Assembly (NCBI GenBank): GCA_014378805.1 | Contig: JACMMY010000144.1 | Coordinates: 1 to 9,141 of the forward strand | Origin: Moraxellaceae bacterium | Lineage (GTDB): Bacteria > Pseudomonadota > Gammaproteobacteria > Pseudomonadales > Moraxellaceae | Reading direction: 5' to 3' | Length of the DNA: 9,141 nt | Shown: piece by piece, positions 1 through 6,018 of the stretch | Numbering within the stretch: position 1 is the stretch's first letter | Layout of the letters: each line of letters starts with the position of its first letter | Translations under genes and position numbers: made by a program | Notes under the pieces: model-generated | The model's database searches: none | What the model saw: the letters and a program-made list of their open reading frames with translations, nothing else | Told to the model about the DNA's origin: nothing

Positions 1-1223
1 GTCTGAATCATTCGGTTTTCTTCTGTATGGTTTAAACACTTTTCAATCACATAGGGCGGTATCTTTAAGCCACCCATCAAAGTCGCGGCGGTGCGTCTTA
101 AATCGTGAGGTGTCCACTTACCACCTGACAGCATCAGTGAGGTTGTATCACTTGCACGATTAGAAAGTGGGGAAGTCGTCTGACGGTCACTAATTTGCTT
201 GGTTAATGTTTTAACGCAAACATGTTTTGTTTTGCTTCTATCTGTGAAAAGCCAAACATCATGTTCAACGACCTGAAACAACTCCTCAAATGCTTGAATC
301 GCGTAATCTGATAAATGCACCAAATGCTCTTTGCCATTTTTGGAGTTTTCAGCAGGGATAACCCATTTACGACCAGTAAGGTCTATATGCTCATATTTCG
401 CCTTGAGAAGCTCGCCAACACGCACGGCGGTAGACAACATCACTTTGATAGCGGCTTTGCCCTTAAACGCCAATTTAGACTCATTGAGTGCAACTTGTAG
501 CAAATGAGTCAACTCATCTTCAGAAAGCACACGATCACGCATTTTCGCCTTGCCAGCAAATGCCGCCTTTTTTAAATGACTCGTCGGATCATGCTCAATC
601 AAACCGATGCCAATGCCATAACCAAAACATTGTCTGATATTGGTCAAAGTCCGTCCTGCCATGACTTTAGAGCCGCGCTCAGTGATATTTGTGAGCAATA
701 AGCTAATTTGCTGACGTGTAACGTCCTCAGCATAAAGATCACCAATATAGGGCAGTACATCCTTACCAAAGCACCGTTCCATTTCGACGCCTTTGTCTTT
801 GTGATGTCTAATGACCGCTTTTAACCAGCGTTCATATATTCCTTGAAAGGTTAGACGTGATTTGAGATAGGCGTCCTCTTTTTCTTGTGTAATACGCTCG
901 ATTTCGGCTTGCCGTGCGTCGGCATATGCTTTGGCTATTTTTTCTAATCGCTTGCGTTCACGTTCTTCAAGTGGATCACGAGGGTCATCCGTATTTCTGA
1001 CCATGCCTTTTGTTTTGGCAGCTTCCAGTCGAGCATCGGATAAGCTCATATCAGGATAGTAGCCTAGAGGGATTTTTCTATCCTTGCCTTGCATGAAATA
1101 ACGCAGCCACCATCGTTTTAGACCTTTTGCTGGTGTCACTTCAAGGTATAAGCCGCCACCATCACTAAAAGAGGTCTTTTTTTCGGGCTTTAAATTGCGT
1201 ATCTCACGGTCAGAAAGTGCCAT
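1..1223 (-). CDS. Tyrosine recombinase (P4-type island/prophage integrase), 3' end cut by window edge
   Basis: Site-specific integrase of an island or prophage; 407 complete codons are visible and the reading frame runs off the left edge. Residues about 1-90 form the DUF4102-type arm-DNA-binding domain (starts MALSDREIRNLKP; DGGGLYLEV at 21-29; GYYPDMSLSDAR at 54-65). Residues about 120-215 are the core-binding SAM-like domain. The catalytic domain starts near 228. Visible active-site residues are Arg268 (in STAVRVGELL), beta-strand Lys295, His373 and Arg376 (in TPHDLRRT) and His399 (in CLNH). By family spacing the nucleophilic Tyr should be about residue 409, just outside the window, so the gene is not shown to be broken. 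The ATG at 1223 gives the canonical family N-terminus; its ribosome site is weak (GAG about 9 nt upstream). It is read away from the tRNA-Pro fragment at 1401-1445, and arm-like repeats lie directly behind its start. Island-integrase identity is firm; the specific element is unknown. Confidence 0.95.
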   Translation of the reverse strand, partial: MALSDREIRNLKPEKKTSFSDGGGLYLEVTPAKGLKRWWLRYFMQGKDRKIPLGYYPDMSLSDARLEAAKTKGMVRNTDDPRDPLEERERKRLEKIAKAYADARQAEIERITQEKEDAYLKSRLTFQGIYERWLKAVIRHHKDKGVEMERCFGKDVLPYIGDLYAEDVTRQQISLLLTNITERGSKVMAGRTLTNIRQCFGYGIGIGLIEHDPTSHLKKAAFAGKAKMRDRVLSEDELTHLLQVALNESKLAFKGKAAIKVMLSTAVRVGELLKAKYEHIDLTGRKWVIPAENSKNGKEHLVHLSDYAIQAFEELFQVVEHDVWLFTDRSKTKHVCVKTLTKQISDRQTTSPLSNRASDTTSLMLSGGKWTPHDLRRTAATLMGGLKIPPYVIEKCLNHTEENRMIQ

Positions 1224-1400
1224 AAATCAATGCTCACAAGCCAAAAAATCGCGTACAAATTCGCGTACAACTTTTTCATGGATTTGATGATACATCAATG
1301 GACGGCATAAAACAGTAAAATTGATTAAGTCTATGTTATTTATTGGTATTGTTTAGGAAGTTGGATTGTATAAAATGGCATTAAACATGCTTTTACCCTT
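1224..1400. other. Integrase upstream region (island end)
   Basis: This stretch between the integrase start and the tRNA fragment contains no plausible gene. It holds the direct repeat at 1249-1270, with AT-rich DNA to its right. It must contain the integrase promoter on the minus strand, but I could not single out a convincing -35/-10 pair. By inference it is the terminal arm of the island, ending at the crossover core. Confidence 0.6.
1249..1270 (+). repeat. Direct repeat TCGCGTACAA x2, candidate integrase arm sites
   Basis: The 10-mer TCGCGTACAA occurs at 1249-1258 and again at 1261-1270, a 12-bp repeat period. It lies 26-47 nt behind the integrase start codon and about 130 nt from the tRNA-derived core. 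Integrases with an N-terminal DUF4102 domain bind short direct repeats (arm sites) flanking the core, often overlapping the int promoter, so arm binding with possible autoregulation is the likely role. That role is inference; the repeat is seen directly. A diverged copy lies at 1514-1534. Confidence 0.55.
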
Positions 1401-1445
1401 ATGGGGTGTAAGAGGTCGAAGGTTCGAATCCTTCCGTCCCGACCA
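1401..1445 (+). repeat. Attachment-site core: 3' part of tRNA-Pro(GGG), anticodon loop to CCA
   Basis: The segment reads as the 3' 45 nt of a tRNA. The anticodon loop is ATGGGGT (1401-1407, anticodon GGG at 1403-1405), followed by anticodon 3' strand GTAAG (1408-1412), a five-base variable loop (1413-1417), T stem GAAGG/CCTTC around TTCGAAT (1418-1434), acceptor 3' strand CGTCCCG (1435-1441), discriminator A and CCA (1443-1445). The upstream bases CCCTT (1396-1400) do not pair with GTAAG, and no D arm or CGGGACG-like acceptor 5' strand is present. It is therefore a fragment, not a functional gene. Such fragments arise when a tyrosine integrase recombines inside a tRNA gene and the element restores the tRNA at its other end. 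The break at the anticodon loop fits crossover there. Confidence 0.85.
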
Positions 1446-1513
1446 ATTAAATCAATAAGTTATAATAATTCGTAAACTCTCAATTTTTCTAAATTTGTAT
1501 ATTTTGATCATTT

Positions 1514-1534
1514 GAGTACAATTTCGTGTACACA
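1514..1534 (+). repeat. Diverged second copy of the arm-like repeat
   Basis: This 21-nt stretch matches 1251-1271 at 16 of 21 positions in the same orientation, with the shared pattern GTACAAnTTCGnGTACA and the same 12-bp spacing between its two GTAC cores. It sits 69 nt to the right of the tRNA-Pro CCA end, so arm-like repeats lie on both sides of the core. The similarity is seen directly; a role as integrase-binding site is inference. Confidence 0.4.
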
Positions 1535-1596
1535 TTTGTAGGTTGATTAAAATTTAATAATCTAAGTGTTGTCCAAATTTTTCTATAAATCCATGC

Positions 1597-1610
1597 ATGA
1601 TTGCAATCAT
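1597..1610. repeat. Perfect 14-nt palindrome ATGATTGCAATCAT
   Basis: The sequence equals its own reverse complement over 14 nt, without a spacer. This is the form of a dimeric regulator's operator. No promoter was recognised over it, and it lies 179 nt upstream of the HEPN-like gene. It could be chance in AT-rich DNA. Confidence 0.3.
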
Positions 1611-1691
1611 TTCATTTTTATGTTGTTTCATTAGTTTTGCGTATGTTTTCATCCGTATTACATGTGCCTAGTTGAGGTTTTGATTAAGGTC

Positions 1692-1719
1692 GGAGCAATG
1701 CACTTTGGCTTATTGCACC
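1692..1719. repeat. Imperfect hairpin resembling a dispersed intergenic repeat
   Basis: GGAGCAAT (1692-1699) pairs with ATTGCACC (1712-1719) at seven of eight positions around a 12-nt loop. The GCAAT...ATTGCACCCTACG wording resembles a repeat phrase I recognise from intergenic DNA of many proteobacteria, often mis-translated as short hypothetical proteins. A genome-wide copy count was not possible here. Confidence 0.4.
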
Positions 1720-1728
1720 CTACGCGAG

Positions 1729-1757
1729 TTAAGATAGTCTCGGTTTTTAATTTTAAT
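1729..1757 (+). promoter_or_regulatory. Candidate sigma70 promoter for the HEPN-like gene
   Basis: A -35-like TTAAGA (1729-1734) is followed after exactly 17 nt by the -10-like TTTAAT (1752-1757), four and five matches to consensus respectively. Transcription would start near 1764, leaving a leader of about 25 nt before the ATG at 1789. Identical 8-mers TACGCGAG abut the -35 (1721-1728) and lie just after the expected start point (1768-1775). Such boxes are common in AT-rich DNA. Confidence 0.35.
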
Positions 1758-1788
1758 GTGGGTAACTTACGCGAGCAATTAGACAAAT

Positions 1789-2418
1789 ATGAAGACACCA
1801 TATCAAGTCGTAGCTTATTTCTGCTCTGAATTAGCTTCATATAAATTATTTGTTGAAATTTCCGAACGAAACTGGATCGAGGAGAACAATAGATATACAT
1901 CTTCATTATTTGAGGATAATGAAACAGAAGCGTTCAGATTTAGTTATCGAACTGATTTGTCATCTAAGCTAAATGAAGATTTTCCGCAACTGCAACGAAA
2001 GTCCTACTTAATAATGCTGGTTTCTATATTTGAAGACTTCATGAATGATCTATGCCGAAGCATTGAGTTCCAAATGAATCTTAATATTAGTTTTAACGAA
2101 TTCAGTGGTTCAGGCATCGAACGAGCAAAAAAATATTTATCTAAACTTAGTCCTATATCACTGCCTGTCAATGGTGCTGAATGGCAAACAATAAAAAAAG
2201 CTCAAGAAATTCGAAATATCGTAGCTCATAATGCAGGTCATATTGATAATCAAAAACACTTAAAACAGCTGGAAATAGTTAAACGTAATAAAAATTTAGA
2301 AGCAGAACACTATGCTAGAACACACTTGAAAATTGAAAGCCTATATATATTAGACTTAATTGATTCGATGCATAACTTCTCAAGCAAGCTTCTAGAGGAG
2401 TGCCTGAAAACTATCTAA
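1789..2418 (+). CDS. Orphan HEPN-like domain protein, function unknown
   Basis: A 209-residue, cytosolic-looking protein with no signal peptide or membrane segment. The part around 70-92 (QRKSYLIMLVSIFEDFMNDLC) looks like the helix that starts many HEPN-type helical bundles. The C-terminal half has EWQTIKKAQEIRNIVAHNAG (131-150), containing Arg142-Asn143-x3-His147. This matches the R-x4-6-H motif of HEPN proteins, which in several toxin and defence families is the RNase active site. An in-frame TAG six nt before the ATG fixes that ATG as the most upstream start; no strong Shine-Dalgarno is visible. It is AT-rich beside the gat genes and lies next to an island attachment site, so horizontal acquisition is plausible. 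No nucleotidyltransferase or other antitoxin partner is adjacent. HEPN assignment rests on the motif and helical pattern only; toxin or defence activity is not shown. Confidence 0.75.
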   Translation: MKTPYQVVAYFCSELASYKLFVEISERNWIEENNRYTSSLFEDNETEAFRFSYRTDLSSKLNEDFPQLQRKSYLIMLVSIFEDFMNDLCRSIEFQMNLNISFNEFSGSGIERAKKYLSKLSPISLPVNGAEWQTIKKAQEIRNIVAHNAGHIDNQKHLKQLEIVKRNKNLEAEHYARTHLKIESLYILDLIDSMHNFSSKLLEECLKTI

Positions 2419-2448
2419 ATAAAGGTATCTACGAGAAATTACATAATA

Positions 2449-2486
2449 AAAAATGCCCGTAATCTTTATAGATCACAGGCATTTTT
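2449..2486. terminator. Bidirectional intrinsic terminator between the HEPN-like gene and gatB
   Basis: AAAAATGCC (2449-2457) pairs perfectly with GGCATTTTT (2478-2486). The stem continues past two mismatches (GT/AC and ATC/GAT) to a six-base loop at 2465-2470. The U-tract is present on either strand, so it can end both the plus-strand gene (stop at 2418) and the minus-strand gat operon (gatB stop at 2503). Confidence 0.85.
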
Positions 2487-2502
2487 ATTTCAAAATAAAC
2501 CC

Positions 2503-3984
2503 TTATCCGTTCAATAAATTCTTCAGCAATTCATTGACCTGACTTGGATTCGCTTTGCCTTTTGAAGCTTTCATGATTTGACCGACCAAACCATTGAATG
2601 CCTTTTCTTTGCCAGCGCGATATTCTTCAACCATCTTCTCGTTTGCCGCCAAGACTTCTTTGATAATGGCTTCAATCGCGCCAGTATCCGTTTCTTGCTT
2701 CAAAGCTTTGGCTGAAATAATATCATCTGCAGATTCGCCATTGCCTTGCATCATTTCAGTAAAGACGACTTTGGCAATTTTTCCGCTAATCGTATTGTCC
2801 GCGATACGTGCAACTAAACCTCCAAGTTGAGTTGGCGTGACAGGGGAGTCAGCCAATTCTTTTTCAGCTTTATTCAGTGCGCCGAGCAAATCGCCCATCA
2901 CCCAGTTCGCCACAATCTTCGCTTGGCTAATGCCTGCTGTTTTTACTGCATCTTCGTAGAAGTCAGCCAATTCACGTGCACCATTTATGATGCGCGCATC
3001 GTATTCACTGAGCTGATAGGCTTCAACAAAACGACTTCTGCGTGCTTCAGGAAGTTCTGGTAATTCAGAGCGAATCTGTTCGATTTGCGCTTCAGTAATG
3101 ACCACAGGCAACAAGTCAGGATCAGGGAAGTAACGGTAATCGTTGGCTTCTTCTTTACTGCGCATGGCGCGGGTTTCATTTTTGTTTGGATCGTATAAAC
3201 GGGTTTGCTGAATCACACGACCGCCGCCTTCGATAAGATCAATTTGACGCTCAACTTCGGCTTCAATTGCCCGCTCAATAAAACGGAACGAGTTAATATT
3301 TTTCAGCTCACAACGTGTGCCGAATTCTGGTGCATTTGGCTTACGAATCGAGATGTTACAATCGCAGCGGAATGAACCTTCTGCCATATTACCATCGCTA
3401 ATGCCAAGCCAGCGCACGAGCGAATGAATTGTCTTCGCATATGCCACAGCTTCTGTTGCCGAACGCATATCGGGTTCACTGACAATTTCAAGCAACGGCG
3501 TACCCGCACGATTTAAGTCGATGCCTGTCATGCCTGCAAAATCTTCGTGCAATGATTTACCCGCATCCTCTTCCAAATGCGCGCGCGTCACGCCAACGCG
3601 TTTGACCGTGCCATCTTCCAATACGATGTCCAAATGTCCTTTACCGACAATGGGATCATCCATTTGGCTGATTTGATAGCCTTTGGGTAGGTCAGGGTAG
3701 AAGTAATTTTTACGTGCAAACACCGAAGCGCGGCAGATTTCAGCATCAATGCCTAAGCCAAAACGAACCGCTTTATTGACCACTTCACGATTCAACACAG
3801 GCAATGTGCCCGGTAATGCTAAGTCAATCAAACTTGCTTGCGTATTGGGTTCAGCACCAAACGCAGTCGGTGAACCCGAGAAAATTTTGCTTTGCGTATT
3901 TAGTTGGCAATGAATTTCTAAACCAATGACTACTTCCCAACCGTGGATGAGCTGATCGTTTCTAGCGCGAATTTCTGTGTTCAT
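2503..3984 (-). CDS. gatB: Asp-tRNA(Asn)/Glu-tRNA(Gln) amidotransferase subunit B
   Basis: GatB is the tRNA-binding and kinase-like subunit of GatCAB. It phosphorylates the side chain of misacylated Asp-tRNA(Asn) or Glu-tRNA(Gln), and the activated intermediate is then amidated with ammonia from GatA. The 493 residues match full family length. The N-terminus carries VIGLEIHCQLNTQSKIFSGSP (19-39). The family signature IDLNRAGTPLLEI lies at 155-167 and GSFRCDCNISIR at 203-214. From about residue 345 follows the helical and YqeY-like tail that binds tRNA, ending GKANPSQVNELLKNLLNG. The start ATG overlaps the gatA stop by 4 nt (ATGA), and AGGAG (3992-3996) sits 7 nt upstream, so translation is probably coupled to gatA. 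It is the last gene of the operon, 17 nt before the terminator at 2449-2486. Identification is firm; which of the two tRNAs is the physiological substrate cannot be read here. Confidence 0.98.
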   Translation of the reverse strand: MNTEIRARNDQLIHGWEVVIGLEIHCQLNTQSKIFSGSPTAFGAEPNTQASLIDLALPGTLPVLNREVVNKAVRFGLGIDAEICRASVFARKNYFYPDLPKGYQISQMDDPIVGKGHLDIVLEDGTVKRVGVTRAHLEEDAGKSLHEDFAGMTGIDLNRAGTPLLEIVSEPDMRSATEAVAYAKTIHSLVRWLGISDGNMAEGSFRCDCNISIRKPNAPEFGTRCELKNINSFRFIERAIEAEVERQIDLIEGGGRVIQQTRLYDPNKNETRAMRSKEEANDYRYFPDPDLLPVVITEAQIEQIRSELPELPEARRSRFVEAYQLSEYDARIINGARELADFYEDAVKTAGISQAKIVANWVMGDLLGALNKAEKELADSPVTPTQLGGLVARIADNTISGKIAKVVFTEMMQGNGESADDIISAKALKQETDTGAIEAIIKEVLAANEKMVEEYRAGKEKAFNGLVGQIMKASKGKANPSQVNELLKNLLNG

Positions 3985-5504
3985 GCTTTTGCTCCTACTT
4001 GATCTAAGGCAAGAGGCGAACGCTGTTTATGCCAATCTGTATGCTGTTGATATTGATGAATGATATTCAGTAGTTTGCTTTCTGACCAATATGGCCCAAT
4101 CAATTGTAGTCCAACTGGGAGAGGCGAACTAATCGCTTGACCGCTATAGCTGGTATCAAAACCGACAGGCGCGCTAATCGCTGGCAAGCCCGCAAGGTTG
4201 ACCGCAATGGTGTAAATATCACCCAGATACATCGCAACAGGATCTTGTTTTGCGCCAATGCCATAAGCGGCAGTCGGAGCGGTTGGCCCAGCAATCACGT
4301 CACATTGTTCAAAGGCTTTAATAAAGTCATTTTGAATCAGGCGACGGACTTTCTGTGCTTTTAAATAATACGCATCGTAGTAACCCGCAGATAACGCATA
4401 CGTTCCGACCAAAATACGACGTTGTACTTCATCACCAAAACCTTCGGTGCGCGAACGGGTATATAAGTCCATCAAGTCTTTTGGATTTTCACAACGATGA
4501 CCAAAACGCACGCCATCGTAGCGAGACAAATTACTCGACGCTTCAGCTGGTGCAATCAGGTAATAAGCAGGAATCGCTGCATCAGTAGTCGTCAGGTTAA
4601 TCCAGACTAAAGTCGCACCTAAGTTTTCGAGAACATTTAAGGCTTCTTCAATACGCGCTTTGACATCGGTATCTAATCCAACTTTTAAATATTCATGTGG
4701 TAAACCAATGCGCAGACCTTGGAGCGGTTTATCTGCATTAATGGCTGCTAAACCTGCAACATAATCATCGACTGGCTGTTCAACGCTGGTCGAGTCTTTT
4801 GCATCGTGTCCAGCCATGACTTGCATTAAGTAAGCACAATCTTCGGCACTGCGACCAATCGGGCCGCCTTGATCGAGACTAGAGGCGTAGGCGATCATGC
4901 CGAAACGCGATACGCGACCATACGTAGGCTTAAGACCTGTTAATCCGCAGAATGCAGCTGGTTGACGAATTGACCCGCCAGTATCTGTTGCAGTCGCAAA
5001 AGGCGCGAGATCAGCTGCTACAGCGGCGGCTGAACCCCCTGATGAACCACCCGGAACGCGATCTAATTGCCAAGGGTTATGCGTTGCGCCGTAGAACGAG
5101 CTTTCGCTGCTCGAACCCATCGCAAACTCGTCCATATTGGTTTTACCCAACATGACTAGACCTGCGTCATTACATTGGCTAATGACGGTTGCGTTGTATG
5201 GCGCAATAAAGTTATCTAGCATTTTTGAACCACAAGAGGTTCTGACGCCTTGGGTGCAAAAAATATCTTTGTGGGCAATCGGAATGCCTGTCAGTAAACC
5301 CGCTGTGTTATTTGCGCGTGCTTCATCGGCTAATTTTGCATTCGCAAGCGCAGATTCATGAGTCACACTAATAAAGCTATTGATCTGTGGATCAATGCGA
5401 TCAATCCGCGTAAGGAAATGCTGCGTGAGTTCCAGCGATGAAAATTGCTTGCTGGTTAATCCAGCAGATAACTCACGAATACTTAAGTGATGTAATTCAG
5501 TCAT
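3981..5504 (-). CDS. gatA: Asp-tRNA(Asn)/Glu-tRNA(Gln) amidotransferase subunit A
   Basis: Amidase-signature enzyme that hydrolyses glutamine (or asparagine) and channels the ammonia to GatB. Counting from the ATG at 5504 the protein has 507 residues. The Ser-cisSer-Lys triad falls at Lys79 (in AHKDIFCT), Ser154 (in PGGSSGGS) and Ser178 (in DTGGSIRQPA), the same numbers as in the characterised Staphylococcus aureus GatA. This supports the ATG over a TTG two codons upstream (5510). The amidase fold continues through GLKPTYGRVSRFGM, the APAEASSNLSRYDGVRFG region and the C-terminal LPVGLQLIGPYWSE. Shine-Dalgarno complementarity is poor. The gene lies 211 nt after gatC, an unusually wide gap occupied by a palindromic repeat (5575-5693), and overlaps gatB by 4 nt. 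A separate promoter in the gap is possible, but none was convincing. Confidence 0.97.
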   Translation of the reverse strand: MTELHHLSIRELSAGLTSKQFSSLELTQHFLTRIDRIDPQINSFISVTHESALANAKLADEARANNTAGLLTGIPIAHKDIFCTQGVRTSCGSKMLDNFIAPYNATVISQCNDAGLVMLGKTNMDEFAMGSSSESSFYGATHNPWQLDRVPGGSSGGSAAAVAADLAPFATATDTGGSIRQPAAFCGLTGLKPTYGRVSRFGMIAYASSLDQGGPIGRSAEDCAYLMQVMAGHDAKDSTSVEQPVDDYVAGLAAINADKPLQGLRIGLPHEYLKVGLDTDVKARIEEALNVLENLGATLVWINLTTTDAAIPAYYLIAPAEASSNLSRYDGVRFGHRCENPKDLMDLYTRSRTEGFGDEVQRRILVGTYALSAGYYDAYYLKAQKVRRLIQNDFIKAFEQCDVIAGPTAPTAAYGIGAKQDPVAMYLGDIYTIAVNLAGLPAISAPVGFDTSYSGQAISSPLPVGLQLIGPYWSESKLLNIIHQYQQHTDWHKQRSPLALDQVGAKA

Positions 5505-5574
5505 AGCCAATTCGTCGTATTTATTAAATTAAAAGTACAAAGTAAATAGGGTGTGGTTCGGTGTTTGTTGCAAC

Positions 5575-5693
5575 TGAGTCATTATTAACGTCAAGAGCAA
5601 AATCCCTCCCAGCCTCCCTTTGCAAAGGGAGGAGCTTTTACTCCCTTAATTGAAAAAGGAGGGTTGGGGAGGATTTTACTTTTGATTGACTCA
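5575..5693. repeat. 119-bp palindromic MITE-like repeat between gatC and gatA
   Basis: The element is framed by TGAGTCA (5575-5581) and its reverse complement TGACTCA (5687-5693). Inside, AAAATCCCTCCC (5599-5610) faces GGGGAGGATTTT (5666-5677), an imperfect inverted pair. Near the left inner arm is a perfect 20-nt palindrome at 5613-5632 (CCTCCCTTTG and its complement), and a second GGAGGG block lies at 5658-5663. The AAATCC-CTCCC wording resembles palindromic repeats scattered in Acinetobacter-type genomes; this is recollection, not a search. It lies wholly in non-coding DNA, on the transcript between gatC and gatA, where it would fold strongly. Confidence 0.6.
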
Positions 5694-5715
5694 TTAAAAA
5701 ATTACCCAAAAACAA

Positions 5716-6018
5716 TTAATCGAGAACTTTCGGCACTAAATACAGACCATCTTGCGTTGCAGGCGCAACGGCTTGATAGGCTTCGCGGCGATTCGGTTCT
5801 GTTGGAACATCATCACGTAGCGGTTGTGCCGTATCGAACGGATTTTTAAGTGGTTCAATCCCTGTCGTATCGACAGTTTGCAGATGATCCATCATCGCTA
5901 AAATATTATTCAGACTTGCAGCATAGCGTGCCGACTCTTCGTCGTTCAGCTGCAAATGAGCAAGTTTTGCAATTTTGTTAATGTCAGTCGCGTTCAATGC
6001 GTTGCTTGAATCGGTCAT
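5716..6018 (-). CDS. gatC: Asp-tRNA(Asn)/Glu-tRNA(Gln) amidotransferase subunit C
   Basis: Small non-catalytic subunit that wraps around GatA and GatB and stabilises the complex. The 100 residues match the family's usual length of about 95-100. Recognisable segments are DINKIAKLAHLQLNDEESARYAASLNNILAMMDHLQTVDTTGIEPL (13-58), the PLRDDVPTEPNRREAYQAVAP stretch (71-91), and the conserved C-terminal end GLYLVPKVLD. The ATG at 6018 is preceded by a good ribosome site (GAGGAT, 4 nt gap on the minus strand). It is the first gene of the gat operon and diverges from mreB across 328 nt. gatA follows after 211 nt rather than the usual short gap, because a palindromic repeat sits between them. Confidence 0.97.
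   Translation of the reverse strand: MTDSSNALNATDINKIAKLAHLQLNDEESARYAASLNNILAMMDHLQTVDTTGIEPLKNPFDTAQPLRDDVPTEPNRREAYQAVAPATQDGLYLVPKVLD

Larger units (their letters stand above)
1446..1788. other. AT-rich intergenic stretch with several small repeats, no convincing gene
   Basis: These 343 nt hold no credible coding sequence. Visible structure: a diverged arm-like repeat (1514-1534) containing the palindrome GTGTACAC, a perfect 14-nt palindrome (1597-1610), an imperfect hairpin of a dispersed-repeat type (1692-1719), and the 8-mer TACGCGAG twice (1721-1728 and 1768-1775), flanking a candidate promoter for the next gene. Whether this is old chromosome to the right of the island or a remnant of another element is open. 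Confidence 0.6.

Noticed and set aside
315..500. 61-codon plus-strand frame inside the integrase
   Set aside because: It is antisense to well-conserved integrase catalytic-domain codons; the same holds for the short frames opposite gatA, gatB, mreB and mreC.
1249..1270. CRISPR-like repeats
   Set aside because: Two 10-nt copies with a 12-bp period have no spacers; arm-type integrase sites fit better.
1365..1445. A complete tRNA gene ending at the CCA at 1445
   Set aside because: No acceptor 5' strand, D arm or anticodon 5' strand can be found upstream; only the part from the anticodon loop onward fits.
1658..1906. 82-codon minus-strand frame over the start of the HEPN-like gene
   Set aside because: It translates the dispersed-repeat hairpin (CNKPKCIAPT phrase) and the antisense of a better gene, and its composition is not protein-like.
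5505..5510. TTG start for gatA two codons upstream
   Set aside because: The ATG at 5504 is a better codon and places the catalytic triad at 79/154/178 as in the characterised enzyme; neither start has a strong ribosome site, so this is a preference rather than proof.
5613..5632. The 20-nt palindrome read as an intrinsic terminator after gatC
   Set aside because: Neither strand has a U-tract directly after the stem, and ending transcription there would cut off gatA and gatB; a repeat element explains it better.
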